From contig JAZGGH010000070.1 of the NCBI GenBank assembly GCA_036480335.1, forward strand, positions 1 through 18,342: a stretch of DNA of 18,342 bases, written 5' to 3'. Shown one piece after another: positions 1 through 8,191 of this stretch. The translations under genes were made by a program, and so were the position numbers. The notes under the pieces were generated by a model. It ran no database searches. It was not told the origin of the DNA and worked only from the letters and a program-made list of their open reading frames with translations. Origin of the DNA: JAZGER01 sp036480335 (lineage in GTDB: Bacteria > Pseudomonadota > Gammaproteobacteria > DSM-19610). Position 1 is the first letter of the stretch. Every line of letters starts with the position of its first letter.

Positions 1-17
1 ATTTTATCGAGCTTCAT
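1..17 (-). CDS. accC: Biotin carboxylase AccC, first five codons only
   Basis: One base after the accB stop codon an ATG opens a frame reading M-K-L-D-K before the window ends. This is the usual opening of the acetyl-CoA carboxylase biotin carboxylase subunit (typically M-x-D-K followed by an I-A-N-R-G-E motif, which would lie outside the window). AccC carries out the ATP-dependent carboxylation of biotin on AccB, and accB-accC is the standard gene order in gammaproteobacteria. The near-contact spacing suggests translational coupling. The call rests on context plus five residues. Confidence 0.75.
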
Positions 18-18
18 A

Positions 19-468
19 TCACTCGATCACAAAGAGCGCCTGCCCATATTCGACAGGTTCAGCATTTTCGACCAGGATTGCCTTCACTTTGCCCGACTTG
101 TCAGTCTCGATCTGGTTGAGCATCTTCATCGCCTCTATGATACAAAGCGTTTCACCCTCTTTTACCTGCTGACCTAATTCCACAAATGGACTCGCACCAG
201 GCGTTGACGAGCGATAAAAGGTGCCCACCATCGGGGAAATAACGCTATGACCATCGGGAATATCACTAACAGGCGGGGTAGCAACGGCAGAAGAAGGGAG
301 GGTTGCTACTGGCGCAGGGGTAGCCGCTGCCTGCATGACAACCGGTGCAGGTGCTGCAGACGAGTGACAACTGATTCTCACCGACTCTTCACCCTCGTGG
401 ATCTCAATCTCGGCGACACCTGACTCGCCCAGCAGATCGATTAATTTCTTGATTTTTCGAATATCCAT
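19..468 (-). CDS. accB: Biotin carboxyl carrier protein of acetyl-CoA carboxylase
   Basis: AccB carries the biotin that shuttles carboxyl groups from biotin carboxylase (AccC) to the AccA/AccD carboxyltransferase, making malonyl-CoA for fatty-acid synthesis in the cytoplasm. The 149-residue length is normal. The N-terminal region (MDIRKIKKLIDLL) is typical, residues about 37-70 form an Ala/Pro-rich flexible linker, and residues 75-149 are the biotinyl/lipoyl domain. The biotin-attachment motif EAMKM is at residues 112-116, making Lys115 the biotinylated residue. accC follows after one base. No strong Shine-Dalgarno sequence precedes the ATG. The usual gammaproteobacterial upstream neighbour aroQ is absent; an insertion-sequence remnant lies there instead. 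Confidence 0.97.
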   Translation of the reverse strand: MDIRKIKKLIDLLGESGVAEIEIHEGEESVRISCHSSAAPAPVVMQAAATPAPVATLPSSAVATPPVSDIPDGHSVISPMVGTFYRSSTPGASPFVELGQQVKEGETLCIIEAMKMLNQIETDKSGKVKAILVENAEPVEYGQALFVIE

Positions 469-499
469 TCTATTACTCGGCTAATTCAAAAGTATCGGG

Positions 500-505
500 A
501 GTATA
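500..505 (-). promoter_or_regulatory. Possible -10 box for accBC
   Basis: On the minus strand the hexamer TATACT sits about 32 bases upstream of the accB ATG, which would give a short leader of roughly 25 bases. I see no convincing -35 box 16-18 bases further upstream, so this is a weak prediction. The rest of 469-611 holds no gene. It contains a small hairpin (CACAG-GATA-CTGTG, 588-601) next to the insertion-sequence end. Confidence 0.3.
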
Positions 506-612
506 GTGGATTATTATTGGAAGGAGTAGCGATAAGTGGTGAATTTCGTTGAAAATGCAAGCAATCCATCCTCAGCGCACTATCTATCACAGGATACTGT
601 GTCGAGCTATAG

Positions 613-1780
613 TCAAATCTGGTGTACAGCTGATTCAGCGGTATCCTGCAATTGATCATCCTCTACCCGTTCTCCATCTTCGAACTTCACGCCTTTAACA
701 ACATCAGCCAGTAACTTGTAACCTCTTAATCGACGCCACTTATTCTGAGCCACCGCCATCAATTTCCAGGCCATCGCCAGTGTCGTTTTCCGGCTCCCAC
801 AGTTCTTCGTCCTCGTGGTTCTCAATCTCACTGCTGCGAAGACTGATTCCATCGGGTTGCTCGTCCTGATGTGCTGCCAATTCCCCTGAGCTTGCCATTG
901 GTGATGATGCTTTGGGGTTTTGGAAGGCGGTTGCCAAACGCTGGCCGAGTACAAAACAGCAACGTTGCTGGGTACATAAGACCGCCAAAAACCAAAGACC
1001 AGGTCGACAAGGCGCATGAAAGTTGTGAGAAACGTTTTGAGGACAAATACCCGGGTGCGTTGCAATGTTTGGCGAAAGACAAAGAAGCGATGTTGGCATT
1101 TTATGCATTTCCAGCCGTACTATTTGCAATCCCTGACTTTCCAGTTGTTCTATCACCTCTGTCCAGCTAGCTTCAGACTCCCGATAGCCATCCACTACCG
1201 CCAGGACTTCTTTGCGCCCTGTGTCATCGGAACCGATGACAACCAGCAGACATAAGCGATCATCCATCCTGACATTGCAATAAATTCCATCGGCCCAGAT
1301 ATAGACATAACGGCGTTGGCTTAAATCTCGCTTGCGCCACTGGTCGTAGCCCATCTCCCAACCTTGTTTCAGGCGACTGACTGTGTTCGCGGACAAACCG
1401 CCGGCTACATATCACCGGTTGGAATCCCTTTTAAATACAGCCAGGGAATGAATTCTTCCAGATTTTTGGTCCGCTTCAAATACGGCGGTACCAACTGACT
1501 GTTGAATTTAATGCCTCGCCCAGTCCTGTCTCGCACTTTCGGGACTTTAACCGGTATATCGCCTAACCCTGTCTGTATCGTCCATTCGGGTAAATGACCA
1601 TTGCGGACAATGGCCTGTTTGCCTTCAGCCTTCATGCACCCGGTGGGAATAACTCGCTAGTAACTCCTGTACTTCAGCTTCAATGGCTCTACCCAGCAAG
1701 TCCTGCGCGCCTTGTTTCAGTAACTCACCCAGTGAATCTTCTGTTGGCAATTTGAGTGGAACAATATTACTCTCTGTCAT
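613..1780 (-). pseudogene. IS256-family transposase, frameshifted and internally rearranged
   Basis: The start is the ATG at 1780 (MTESNIVPLKLPTEDS) behind AAAGGAG, eight bases away. The frame breaks near 1635. It resumes as EGKQAIVRNGHLPEWTI (1405-1635), hits a stop, then continues as LSANTVSRLKQGW and the first catalytic Asp in WADGIYCNVR (down to about 1125). The next expected stretch, LAIGDDALGFWKAV with the second Asp and RCWVHKTA, is found on the plus strand at about 885-1117. That block is itself frameshifted and lacks roughly 25 residues after HKTA. Minus-strand coding then resumes at about 885 with WQHIRTSNPMESVFAAVRLR and runs to the C-terminus, with GVKFEDGE near 680. The Glu expected before the HW motif lies at the junction and is damaged. 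This is clearly non-functional. Confidence 0.9.
885..1117 (+). other. Inverted internal block of the IS256 transposase
   Basis: Reading the plus strand from 885 gives PELAIGDDALGFWKAVAKRW and then QQRCWVHKTA. After a frame change near 985 it gives KTKDQVDKAHESCEKRF and LAKDKEAMLAFYAFPA, ending at 1116. These are consecutive parts of the central catalytic region of IS256-family transposases, but both flanks are coded on the minus strand. Turning this block around restores the family order on each side, so the block was flipped in place. Junctions are placed to within about ten bases by protein homology. Confidence 0.85.
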
Positions 1781-1843
1781 GTGGTGCACTCCTTTGTTGG
1801 TTGTTGATCTGCCAAGATCAATCAACAGGGTACACCGCTTTAC

Positions 1844-2050
1844 AAATTTCACTCAGCAAAATTTTTGTGCTAACAAATTTGGTTATTGGAAGGGACACAT
1901 CAGAGTTTGGGGTGCAGGATTTATTGACGCTGGAGACCTTGCCCCGCTAGCTATAGAAGGAGCTACCGTGGGCCTGCCTGGGTAACTAAAATGGTATATT
2001 GCACTTAAAGATAACTATAATGTTTTTATTGAGTAATACCCATCTCGGGC
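1844..2050. other. Intergenic stretch with no recognised gene
   Basis: These 207 bases lie between the right end of the insertion-sequence remnant and the 3' end of the TPR-sulfotransferase gene. I see no convincing coding sequence, transfer RNA or strong terminator. A plus-strand frame ends in a Gly/Ala-rich tail (AGDLAPLAIEGATVGLPG) that I do not recognise and regard as chance. Confidence 0.4.
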
Positions 2051-3823
2051 TTAGCAAGCATCGCCCAACGCCTGAATCAACGGACTTAAATGCTTTTCAT
2101 AATGGCGCCACCGTTCGGTGGATGTCTTGTAAATGGGTTTGCGCACCTGATCAAAACTTGCGGTAAAAGCGTAGCGTTTGTTTTCGTAGAATTGCAAGCA
2201 TGCATCGCTCCATGGCAACCCACAAAACTCGATTAATCTACCACTCTCCTCTTCAGTATTTGCGATGATATGTTCATACTGAACCTCTAACACAGGCATC
2301 GGAAGTACCGTTTTCCAATGACTCATCAGGCTTAGATATTCCCGATAAAACCCGCCTAAATGGCTTAGGTCATGGATATAATCATGCCCACTAAAATTTT
2401 GTGTGTAACAAGATAAACAGGTATCAAGTGGATCACGCTTACAGTGGATAATTCGAGCGCCTGGGAATAAAAGGCTGATTAATCCAAGGTGCATAAAGTT
2501 GCCTGGCAGCTTATCAATAACGCGCAAACTGTTACCGCCAGAAAGCTTTTCAATTGCGCTGAGATAGTCGGCAGCCGCATCATCAGTTATTTGTTGTGTC
2601 AGCCCAATAATATCGGCCGGGTAATCTGCAACGCGCCCAGATGATAGCGGTAATTTTTCAGCGATTTCCCCGATCAGCGATAACTCGCCTGCGCCATATA
2701 CATCCGGGTGACTCGATATAATTTGCTCAACTAGCGTCGTGCCAGACCGAGGCATACCGACAATAAATATTGGCTTAGTTGATTGATTGGAAGAGCGAGG
2801 CAATCTTGCCAAGGCCTGTTGACTAAAATAGTACTTGAATTGTTCGATATACTGGCGATGACCGGCAGGATCAAATTCGACATGATGTAGCCTATGACCC
2901 CGCTCGAAACAATCAAATGCCTCATCATATTTTTTTACGTTATCTAATAGCCTGCCAAGCGCCATCAGCAAGCTCCAGTGTATTTTCGGCGCAAGCGATT
3001 CAGTATCTGTCAGAATATTTTCAATGACGGGTATCGCCTCTTCGGGTAACCCTAAAACCATACATGCTCTGGCAAAGGTCACTGCAGCTCTAGCTTCAAT
3101 ATTGTTGCTTGAGATTAGTGGCCGCAGTAGTTTGTATGCGCGATCATTTTCTCCCTGATGCTGCAATATATTAGCACGCGCACGTAACAAAGTGACATCC
3201 CCGGGCTGGGATTGGCTTTCAGCCCTGGTACAACACTCATCCGCCTCATCGATTCGACCCAGGTTAACCAATGATTCTATCAAACTAGTATAAGCAGGAA
3301 TGTATTGTGGGTCTTGCGATACCACAATCTGAAACTCTTTAACGGAGTCCGCATCATTGCCCAACGCAGCAAGACCATTGCCTAAGTTAACTCGCGCCTC
3401 CAGGCTTTCGGGTATCAGCCGAACTGCCTGCCTGGCGCTGCCTATGGCTGCAGAAAAATGCCCTGCTATGCCTTCAATACCACTCTTGATTACCCAGGCT
3501 TCACCTGAATCTTTTTGAATGGCCAGTACACGCTCAATTTCATCGAGCGCCTCGGGAAATCGAGACTCGCCTTTTAGCAATAAAGCCATGGCCATGTGCG
3601 CCTCGGGAAAGTCTGCATCTAGCTTCAAGGCGCGATTCAGAAAATCAATAGCCTCATCTGTTAAACCTAAATCGCCGCTAATCGCGGCCGCCATGAACCA
3701 GATATCAGGGTCATCCGGATTTAAGCTACAAAGCTCTGTATAAACCGCCCTGGCCTGCTTCACCTGACCAGACTCCAGCAGACTCATTGCCTGCTCTTCT
3801 AATACCGAAGTTGTCTCTGTCAT
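2051..3823 (-). CDS. TPR-repeat sulfotransferase
   Basis: This 590-residue protein has TPR helical repeats over residues 1 to about 320 (for example ALKLDADFPEAHMAMALLL) and a PAPS-dependent sulfotransferase domain over about 345-575. The 5'-phosphosulfate-binding loop is PIFIVGMPRSGTTLVE (residues 351-366). The 3'-phosphate motif is IIHCKRDPLDTCLS further on, and the usual GRWRxYE-like C-terminal signature appears as TERWRHYEKHL. The family moves sulfate from PAPS to a hydroxyl on a protein, peptide, sugar or lipid, and members with TPRs are often likened to tyrosylprotein sulfotransferases. The substrate is unknown. There is no signal peptide, so it is probably cytoplasmic. The gene starts 33 bases after the stop of the borosin-type methyltransferase and is probably co-transcribed with it. 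The ribosome-binding site is weak. Confidence 0.9.
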   Translation of the reverse strand: MTETTSVLEEQAMSLLESGQVKQARAVYTELCSLNPDDPDIWFMAAAISGDLGLTDEAIDFLNRALKLDADFPEAHMAMALLLKGESRFPEALDEIERVLAIQKDSGEAWVIKSGIEGIAGHFSAAIGSARQAVRLIPESLEARVNLGNGLAALGNDADSVKEFQIVVSQDPQYIPAYTSLIESLVNLGRIDEADECCTRAESQSQPGDVTLLRARANILQHQGENDRAYKLLRPLISSNNIEARAAVTFARACMVLGLPEEAIPVIENILTDTESLAPKIHWSLLMALGRLLDNVKKYDEAFDCFERGHRLHHVEFDPAGHRQYIEQFKYYFSQQALARLPRSSNQSTKPIFIVGMPRSGTTLVEQIISSHPDVYGAGELSLIGEIAEKLPLSSGRVADYPADIIGLTQQITDDAAADYLSAIEKLSGGNSLRVIDKLPGNFMHLGLISLLFPGARIIHCKRDPLDTCLSCYTQNFSGHDYIHDLSHLGGFYREYLSLMSHWKTVLPMPVLEVQYEHIIANTEEESGRLIEFCGLPWSDACLQFYENKRYAFTASFDQVRKPIYKTSTERWRHYEKHLSPLIQALGDAC

Positions 3824-3856
3824 GCTTCCAATAAGAACCTCTTAAAGGGGTTAGGT

Positions 3857-4675
3857 TTAATTCCCCAAATCCGCTTCTGTTATACCAAATTTTGTTAGCA
3901 TTTCCTGGTTAAATTCGGCCTGCTCTTTTGGCAGGATAACCAGGGTTGAATGCATTTCCAACTCAGCATTTGGGAGATCTTTCAGTGGTATCCTTTCAAT
4001 TCTTGGTGTGTCTTCTGGCAGAACAGCAGCTTCGTAGATAATAACTTCGTACTCAAGATCATACCACTGGCTTAAAAACTCTACTGTTAACTGCAGATTT
4101 TTTTGAGTTGTTTCAAATTGCTTTAATGTATGCTCACCTGCCAGGCTAATTTGCCATAAAATCAATACTGTCCCGGGATCAACCGTGTGCTTATAAAACA
4201 GAAGGTGGGTGGCTTCAAAACTTTGGCAACCAAAATAGCCAGGATCGAGACCTAAATCCGCAAACAGACAGTCTTCTGCAGAAATACCCGGCTCCATTTT
4301 TGCTGCGAACCCTTCTTCTTTTGCACGACCAATCGCAAGATGGGCAATGCAGGCGTACATGCCTGGATGTCCATACAAAGCACAACAGACATCTTTTCCC
4401 GCTCGCACTTCGACAAGGATAGCATCGACCATTTCTATATAGGTCTGATGTCGTGACTTACCCTGCCCATAAAATTTTTGCATATTTATGTAGTTAGGGT
4501 TGTTATCCATTATCCAGTCATCGATCAGCGAATTTTGCATGACCCCAAAGACGATATCCGCTCTTTGTAAATAGGTTTTTGAAACGATTGTTATTTGCTC
4601 AGAATAACGGATGCCCGTCCCTATACAGATAAGCCGGCCTTTTTTAGGTGAATCAGTTCCTGTTGTATCGGTCAT
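3857..4675 (-). CDS. Borosin-type peptide alpha-N-methyltransferase (SonM-like, TP-methylase fold)
   Basis: This 272-residue S-adenosylmethionine methyltransferase has the tetrapyrrole-methylase fold. It opens with a Gly-rich strand (LICIGTGI, residues 15-22). ALYGHPGMYAC with GHPG at 102-105 and MEPGISAEDCLFADLG (127-142) follow. The pattern Y69-x5-R75-x3-Y79 (FYGQGKSRHQTY) has the same spacing as the catalytic Tyr/Arg/Tyr of the fungal borosin enzyme OphMA. From memory the whole protein resembles SonM of Shewanella oneidensis, the stand-alone enzyme of a split borosin system that methylates backbone amides of a separate precursor. The C-terminus stops right after the catalytic domain (GITEADLGN), so no precursor is fused to it. 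No borosin-binding-domain peptide is recognisable nearby. The next gene, 33 bases on, is a TPR-sulfotransferase. A role in cobalamin or siroheme synthesis is unlikely from the motifs. There is no clear ribosome-binding site at this ATG. Confidence 0.85.
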   Translation of the reverse strand: MTDTTGTDSPKKGRLICIGTGIRYSEQITIVSKTYLQRADIVFGVMQNSLIDDWIMDNNPNYINMQKFYGQGKSRHQTYIEMVDAILVEVRAGKDVCCALYGHPGMYACIAHLAIGRAKEEGFAAKMEPGISAEDCLFADLGLDPGYFGCQSFEATHLLFYKHTVDPGTVLILWQISLAGEHTLKQFETTQKNLQLTVEFLSQWYDLEYEVIIYEAAVLPEDTPRIERIPLKDLPNAELEMHSTLVILPKEQAEFNQEMLTKFGITEADLGN

Positions 4676-4710
4676 ATTAGATCACTGTTGCTGCTGATAA
4701 TGTAAAGGAC

Positions 4711-4740
4711 GTGGATCCGCTGCGCTTGATCCACCCTACA
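4711..4740 (-). repeat. Short palindromic intergenic repeat (GGATCAAGCGCAGCGGATCC type)
   Basis: On the minus strand this reads TGTAGGGTGGATC, then AAGCGCAGCG, then GATCCAC. GTGGATC and GATCCAC form a 7-bp stem with a 10-base loop. I recognise it as the kind of short 'TAGGGTGG(A/G)...AAGCGCAGCG...CCAC' repeat scattered between genes in many proteobacteria. It lies between the large surface-protein gene and the methyltransferase gene. Its function is unknown. Confidence 0.6.
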
Positions 4741-4751
4741 GCTTAGAGTCC

Positions 4752-4775
4752 AAGGCAGCTTTGCCTGGCTGCCTT
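4752..4775 (-). other. Hairpin between surface-protein gene and methyltransferase gene
   Basis: AAGGCAGC (4752-4759) and GCTGCCTT (4768-4775) form a perfect 8-bp stem around an 8-base loop, 16 bases past the stop of the gene ending at 4791. There is no T-run after it on the minus strand. It could protect or attenuate the transcript rather than act as a standard Rho-independent terminator. Confidence 0.5.
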
Positions 4776-4790
4776 AGTCCCGTTATCTGC

Positions 4791-7700
4791 TTATTTATTT
4801 ATCCGTTTACGGGTTTTATTAAACCCAAATAGCCCGAGTAAGCCGGCGAATAGTAAGGCCCAGTCACCGCGCAAATTGCGGTTACCTGCTTCACTCAAAG
4901 TACAGCCGCCGCCATTTTCTGCGCTAGATGCACTGCCATTACCCGACACGGTTCCAGGGTCATGTATCACCCCATTCCGAACTCGGTCTGCATCATTCGC
5001 TCCGCCATCAACAATGGTGAGCCGCACACAGTCATCACCCGCTACCATCATGGTACCTGAAATATCAGTGGGTGCATCGTAAGCTGGGTCTGATGAATCG
5101 GGGCAGACGCCGCCCACTTTGGGCGCTGATGCCCAGGCATTACCGCTGACCCGGCTAAACAGGGTCCATCCCGTATCAGGGGAATATTTACGATATTGTG
5201 GCTCAACAGGTAACGGCGTATTTTGTGGGATGACGATTTGAATCGTGTCACCTGCACTCAAACCTGCAACCACAAAATCACGGATGCCGCCAGCGACCGG
5301 CCCAACACCCCGAACATCATTTAAACGATCACGCGCATTATTGACTGGCGTAGCCGCTGAACCACCGTACTGCGCAATATCCTCTTCGCTTATGGCAAAA
5401 GCGCTACTACCCAGGGCACTGGCTATGCGCCCCAATTTCAAAATGCCGCTATCAGATACAATGTCTCCGGCTCCCGGATTTGCAGGATCCAGACGATTGC
5501 GCCCAGGATTAACACTGCCATCAGTTGCATCCTGATAATTAGCGATACCATCACCGTCATCGTCTGCAAAACCTTCATCAGCATCTAAAATACCATCGCT
5601 ATCGAAATCTGCCGAGGAAGACAATACAGGTGACGTTGTTTCTACACGTAAAATTATCTCACCTATTGCAGACAATGGCTCGCTGACAACATCTGACACA
5701 GTCACTGTCATCGCCTGAACGCCAGGCGATAGATTCGACGGATCGAAAGTAAAGGTCGGCTGGTCAGCCGGTCCGATGGCGGTTACCCCGTTCTGGCTCC
5801 AATCATAGGTCAAGGCATTTCCATCCGGGTCCTGCGCCTCTACCGACACTGTCACGGCACCACCATCCGCCGTAATGATAGCAGTTGAATCACGCCCGAC
5901 CTGGCTGGCACTGACCTTGCCTACCGTTGGGGTACCATTAATATCAAAAGATGCCGACTCGGCCGTAATTACCCCTTCCAGACGCCAGAATGCATTAAAT
6001 TCTGTAAATTCTTGTGTCGGATCTTCAATAGCAGTAATAAAATGGTTCCAGGTCATCGTATAGTTAAACGTTTGGGTCGTTCCATTATCATCGTTATTAA
6101 CGCTAGCGGTTCCGCTGAATGTACCCGGATCCGGAGGAAGGTAAAACAGATTATCGAAATTAAACAAGCCTCCGAAAGGTAAACTCGGTATTGTCAACAG
6201 TGCTGAATCAGAGTCTGTCTGGGTAACAAAGCCAAATGGCACCTCAGCAACAGTGGGATTGGCACTTCCTGCCTGTGAGCTGGGATCAAAAGTAATAGGG
6301 ACAAACGGCAATTTAGTATATAGAAACCCAGGCGAAATTGGGCCTAAGGGGACAGTTGTGATGCTAGCATGTAAACTAGGCAAATTAGCCGGCCGGGGTA
6401 CAAAGTCTACAACCGGTTGGAATTCGCCAAATTTAATCCCAATGGGGTTTCCGCTGCCATCCTCATCTGCACCAATACCAGGAATCCTTTCTGATCCCTC
6501 CGCCCCTAAAAACCCACTCCCATCGCTTGAAAAGAAAGTTGCACCATCGCAAGTCACGGGATCAAGGTTAACAAATTTGAAACAGCCGGCAAGGCCGTCA
6601 CCATCAAGATCTTCAATGGTCATGCTGATAATGCGGAAGTTCTCTCCGGTCGACACCTGGACTTCACGGATTTTCTGAGTGGCTGCATTTCCAGCGGCAT
6701 CTAGACAATCATAGGTAATCGTAAAAGTTCCAGCACTGCCGGTATCAATCGAGGTCGGACTGACATCTAGACTAGCATCAATAATTTCTGGCTCCGCACC
6801 AGCATCAACAGGGTTGGTATCCGCACATGTCGCACCTGGATCATTAAAAGGGGAACCTGTTGCAATACGAAGTGGATTATTGCCCGCCAGAGTAATTTCC
6901 GGCGCTAGAGTATCTGCGATAACGGAGACTGTTCGCGTTTGCTGCGTCGCAGCATTACCGGCCGCATCTGAACAGTTATAGGTAATACTATAGTCCCCTG
7001 GGATAGCCGTATTGACGCTACCCGAAGAAATGATATTTACATCTATATTACCATCAACGTTATCACTGCAAGCTGGCACCTCATCAATATAAGGTTTTCC
7101 TTGCAGTATATTAACCGTAGCAGGGTCTGGATCTACTCGACCAGCAACTGAGACAGCAGGAGATGATAAAGCAATCACAGGCGGCTCAGCATCACTACCT
7201 GTTAACACATTCACCGTTCTGGTCACTGAGTCAGCGATGTTACCCTGTGAGTCCTGACACCCATAAGTGATGCTAAAGCTAGCGCCAGGGGACCCGGTGG
7301 TGGTCGGCAGCGGATCTGGTGTGGTTGTAATACTCGCAGAAATATTACCGTCGACCACATCCTGGCAGACGGCACCAAAATCAGCATAAACCCCGGACAG
7401 CACATCGGTATTCACCGCAACAGAATCAACACTGGGAGTTCCGCCACTGTCCCTGATAAATAACCTTGGCTTGGAATCGGTAACCGACAGCACCCCTTCC
7501 AGTACCCATTGAGCAGTAAAGGCGCTAAATTGCAATGATGGGTCTTCTGCGGTTGTAATATCGTGACCCCATAAAAAATTGACTAAAAACTCACCCGAAT
7601 TGGGGCCAGGCTCCACAAAGTTCGCCCTTATTGGGCTGATATTATCGGGCGGTAAATTGAAATCAATTTCACTAAACACTCCACCAAAATCTAGCGCTGA

Positions 7701-8111
7701 AATATCGAGCCTTGGATTCCCCGCGTTATCGACGGTAACATCTCCTACAAAACCTGCACCAAAGGTATAGGGAATGAATGGTGCACCAGAAAATAAAAAA
7801 CCTGTACTATACGAGCCTGTCGGATTTGCCGCTCCCACAGCCAGCAATGTACCAGCCGCTACATCCCCGGTAAACAACGAAGTGCCCGCATAACTCTTTA
7901 TGTTTATTGGGTTCGCATTAAATTTGAAAGCACCTGAGCGCCCATCCAGCACTGAACTAAAGGTGTTAACTGCATTATCAGTATTGGAGCCAACGTCTTT
8001 TATTTCCAGTTGACTAATCGGATCGGCTACTCCCACCGAACTGACCATCGTGCTGATGGCTAGCGCTACTGCTCTTGTAATTGATGTTTTTTGAAGTTTA
8101 CTATTGATCAT
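4791..8111 (-). CDS. Secreted multidomain surface protein with JDVT/GlyGly-like C-terminal sorting signal
   Basis: This is a 1106-residue exported protein. The start is set at 8111 because AGGAA (8118-8122) abuts the upstream ATG at 8117 but lies six bases from this one. Residues 1 to about 29 are a signal peptide. Domain A (about 30-215) carries WGHDITTAEDPSLQF from residue 181. Three Ig-like DUF5011/HYR-type repeats follow (about 235-485; motifs such as YSITYNCSDAAGNAAT). A divergent second domain A spans about 490-720, with WNHFITAIEDPTQEF from residue 688. A PKD-like region (about 735-825), an acidic thrombospondin-3-like calcium stretch (DFDSDGILDADEG) and a choice-of-anchor-U-like domain come next. 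The end is GGGCTLSEAG, a hydrophobic helix and KTRKR, resembling JDVT-CTERM tails that are cleaved and anchored after export. It is probably cell-surface attached; no enzymatic role is visible. Confidence 0.85.
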   Translation of the reverse strand: MINSKLQKTSITRAVALAISTMVSSVGVADPISQLEIKDVGSNTDNAVNTFSSVLDGRSGAFKFNANPINIKSYAGTSLFTGDVAAGTLLAVGAANPTGSYSTGFLFSGAPFIPYTFGAGFVGDVTVDNAGNPRLDISALDFGGVFSEIDFNLPPDNISPIRANFVEPGPNSGEFLVNFLWGHDITTAEDPSLQFSAFTAQWVLEGVLSVTDSKPRLFIRDSGGTPSVDSVAVNTDVLSGVYADFGAVCQDVVDGNISASITTTPDPLPTTTGSPGASFSITYGCQDSQGNIADSVTRTVNVLTGSDAEPPVIALSSPAVSVAGRVDPDPATVNILQGKPYIDEVPACSDNVDGNIDVNIISSGSVNTAIPGDYSITYNCSDAAGNAATQQTRTVSVIADTLAPEITLAGNNPLRIATGSPFNDPGATCADTNPVDAGAEPEIIDASLDVSPTSIDTGSAGTFTITYDCLDAAGNAATQKIREVQVSTGENFRIISMTIEDLDGDGLAGCFKFVNLDPVTCDGATFFSSDGSGFLGAEGSERIPGIGADEDGSGNPIGIKFGEFQPVVDFVPRPANLPSLHASITTVPLGPISPGFLYTKLPFVPITFDPSSQAGSANPTVAEVPFGFVTQTDSDSALLTIPSLPFGGLFNFDNLFYLPPDPGTFSGTASVNNDDNGTTQTFNYTMTWNHFITAIEDPTQEFTEFNAFWRLEGVITAESASFDINGTPTVGKVSASQVGRDSTAIITADGGAVTVSVEAQDPDGNALTYDWSQNGVTAIGPADQPTFTFDPSNLSPGVQAMTVTVSDVVSEPLSAIGEIILRVETTSPVLSSSADFDSDGILDADEGFADDDGDGIANYQDATDGSVNPGRNRLDPANPGAGDIVSDSGILKLGRIASALGSSAFAISEEDIAQYGGSAATPVNNARDRLNDVRGVGPVAGGIRDFVVAGLSAGDTIQIVIPQNTPLPVEPQYRKYSPDTGWTLFSRVSGNAWASAPKVGGVCPDSSDPAYDAPTDISGTMMVAGDDCVRLTIVDGGANDADRVRNGVIHDPGTVSGNGSASSAENGGGCTLSEAGNRNLRGDWALLFAGLLGLFGFNKTRKRINK

Positions 8112-8191
8112 AATCATTTCCTGCTAAATTATTTAGTCTTCCAGGCATCAATACTGGCTATCCTGGCAGCGCAATGAATGCATTTAAACAG

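Larger units (their letters stand above)
612..1843 (-). mobile_element. Degenerate IS256-family insertion sequence
   Basis: The segment encodes pieces of an IS256/Mutator-type transposase and is bounded by imperfect terminal inverted repeats. The left end (612-635) and right end (1820-1843) read inward share GGTGTAC, a G[CT]TGATT block and an outer AAA. At about 1.23 kb it is somewhat shorter than intact family members, in keeping with internal deletions. The transposase reading is broken in several places and one internal block is inverted, so the element cannot move on its own. I did not find a clear target-site duplication. Confidence 0.85.

Noticed and set aside
871..1255. Plus-strand open frames that could be taken for independent small genes
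   Set aside because: They are the inverted internal block of the IS256 transposase plus run-on sequence.
3857..4675. Cobalamin/siroheme or ribosomal-RNA (RsmI) methylase
   Set aside because: The fold is shared, but the Tyr/Arg/Tyr spacing and the EPGISAED motif follow the borosin branch, and no cobalamin or heme genes are nearby.
4676..4790. Possible hidden precursor peptide gene beside the methyltransferase
   Set aside because: The 115 bases are occupied by two palindromic structures and hold no frame long enough for a binding domain plus core.
4791..8111. Repetitive-looking Ig-like region as a DNA tandem repeat or CRISPR-like array
   Set aside because: The repeats are protein-domain copies with diverged DNA; there are no regularly spaced identical units.
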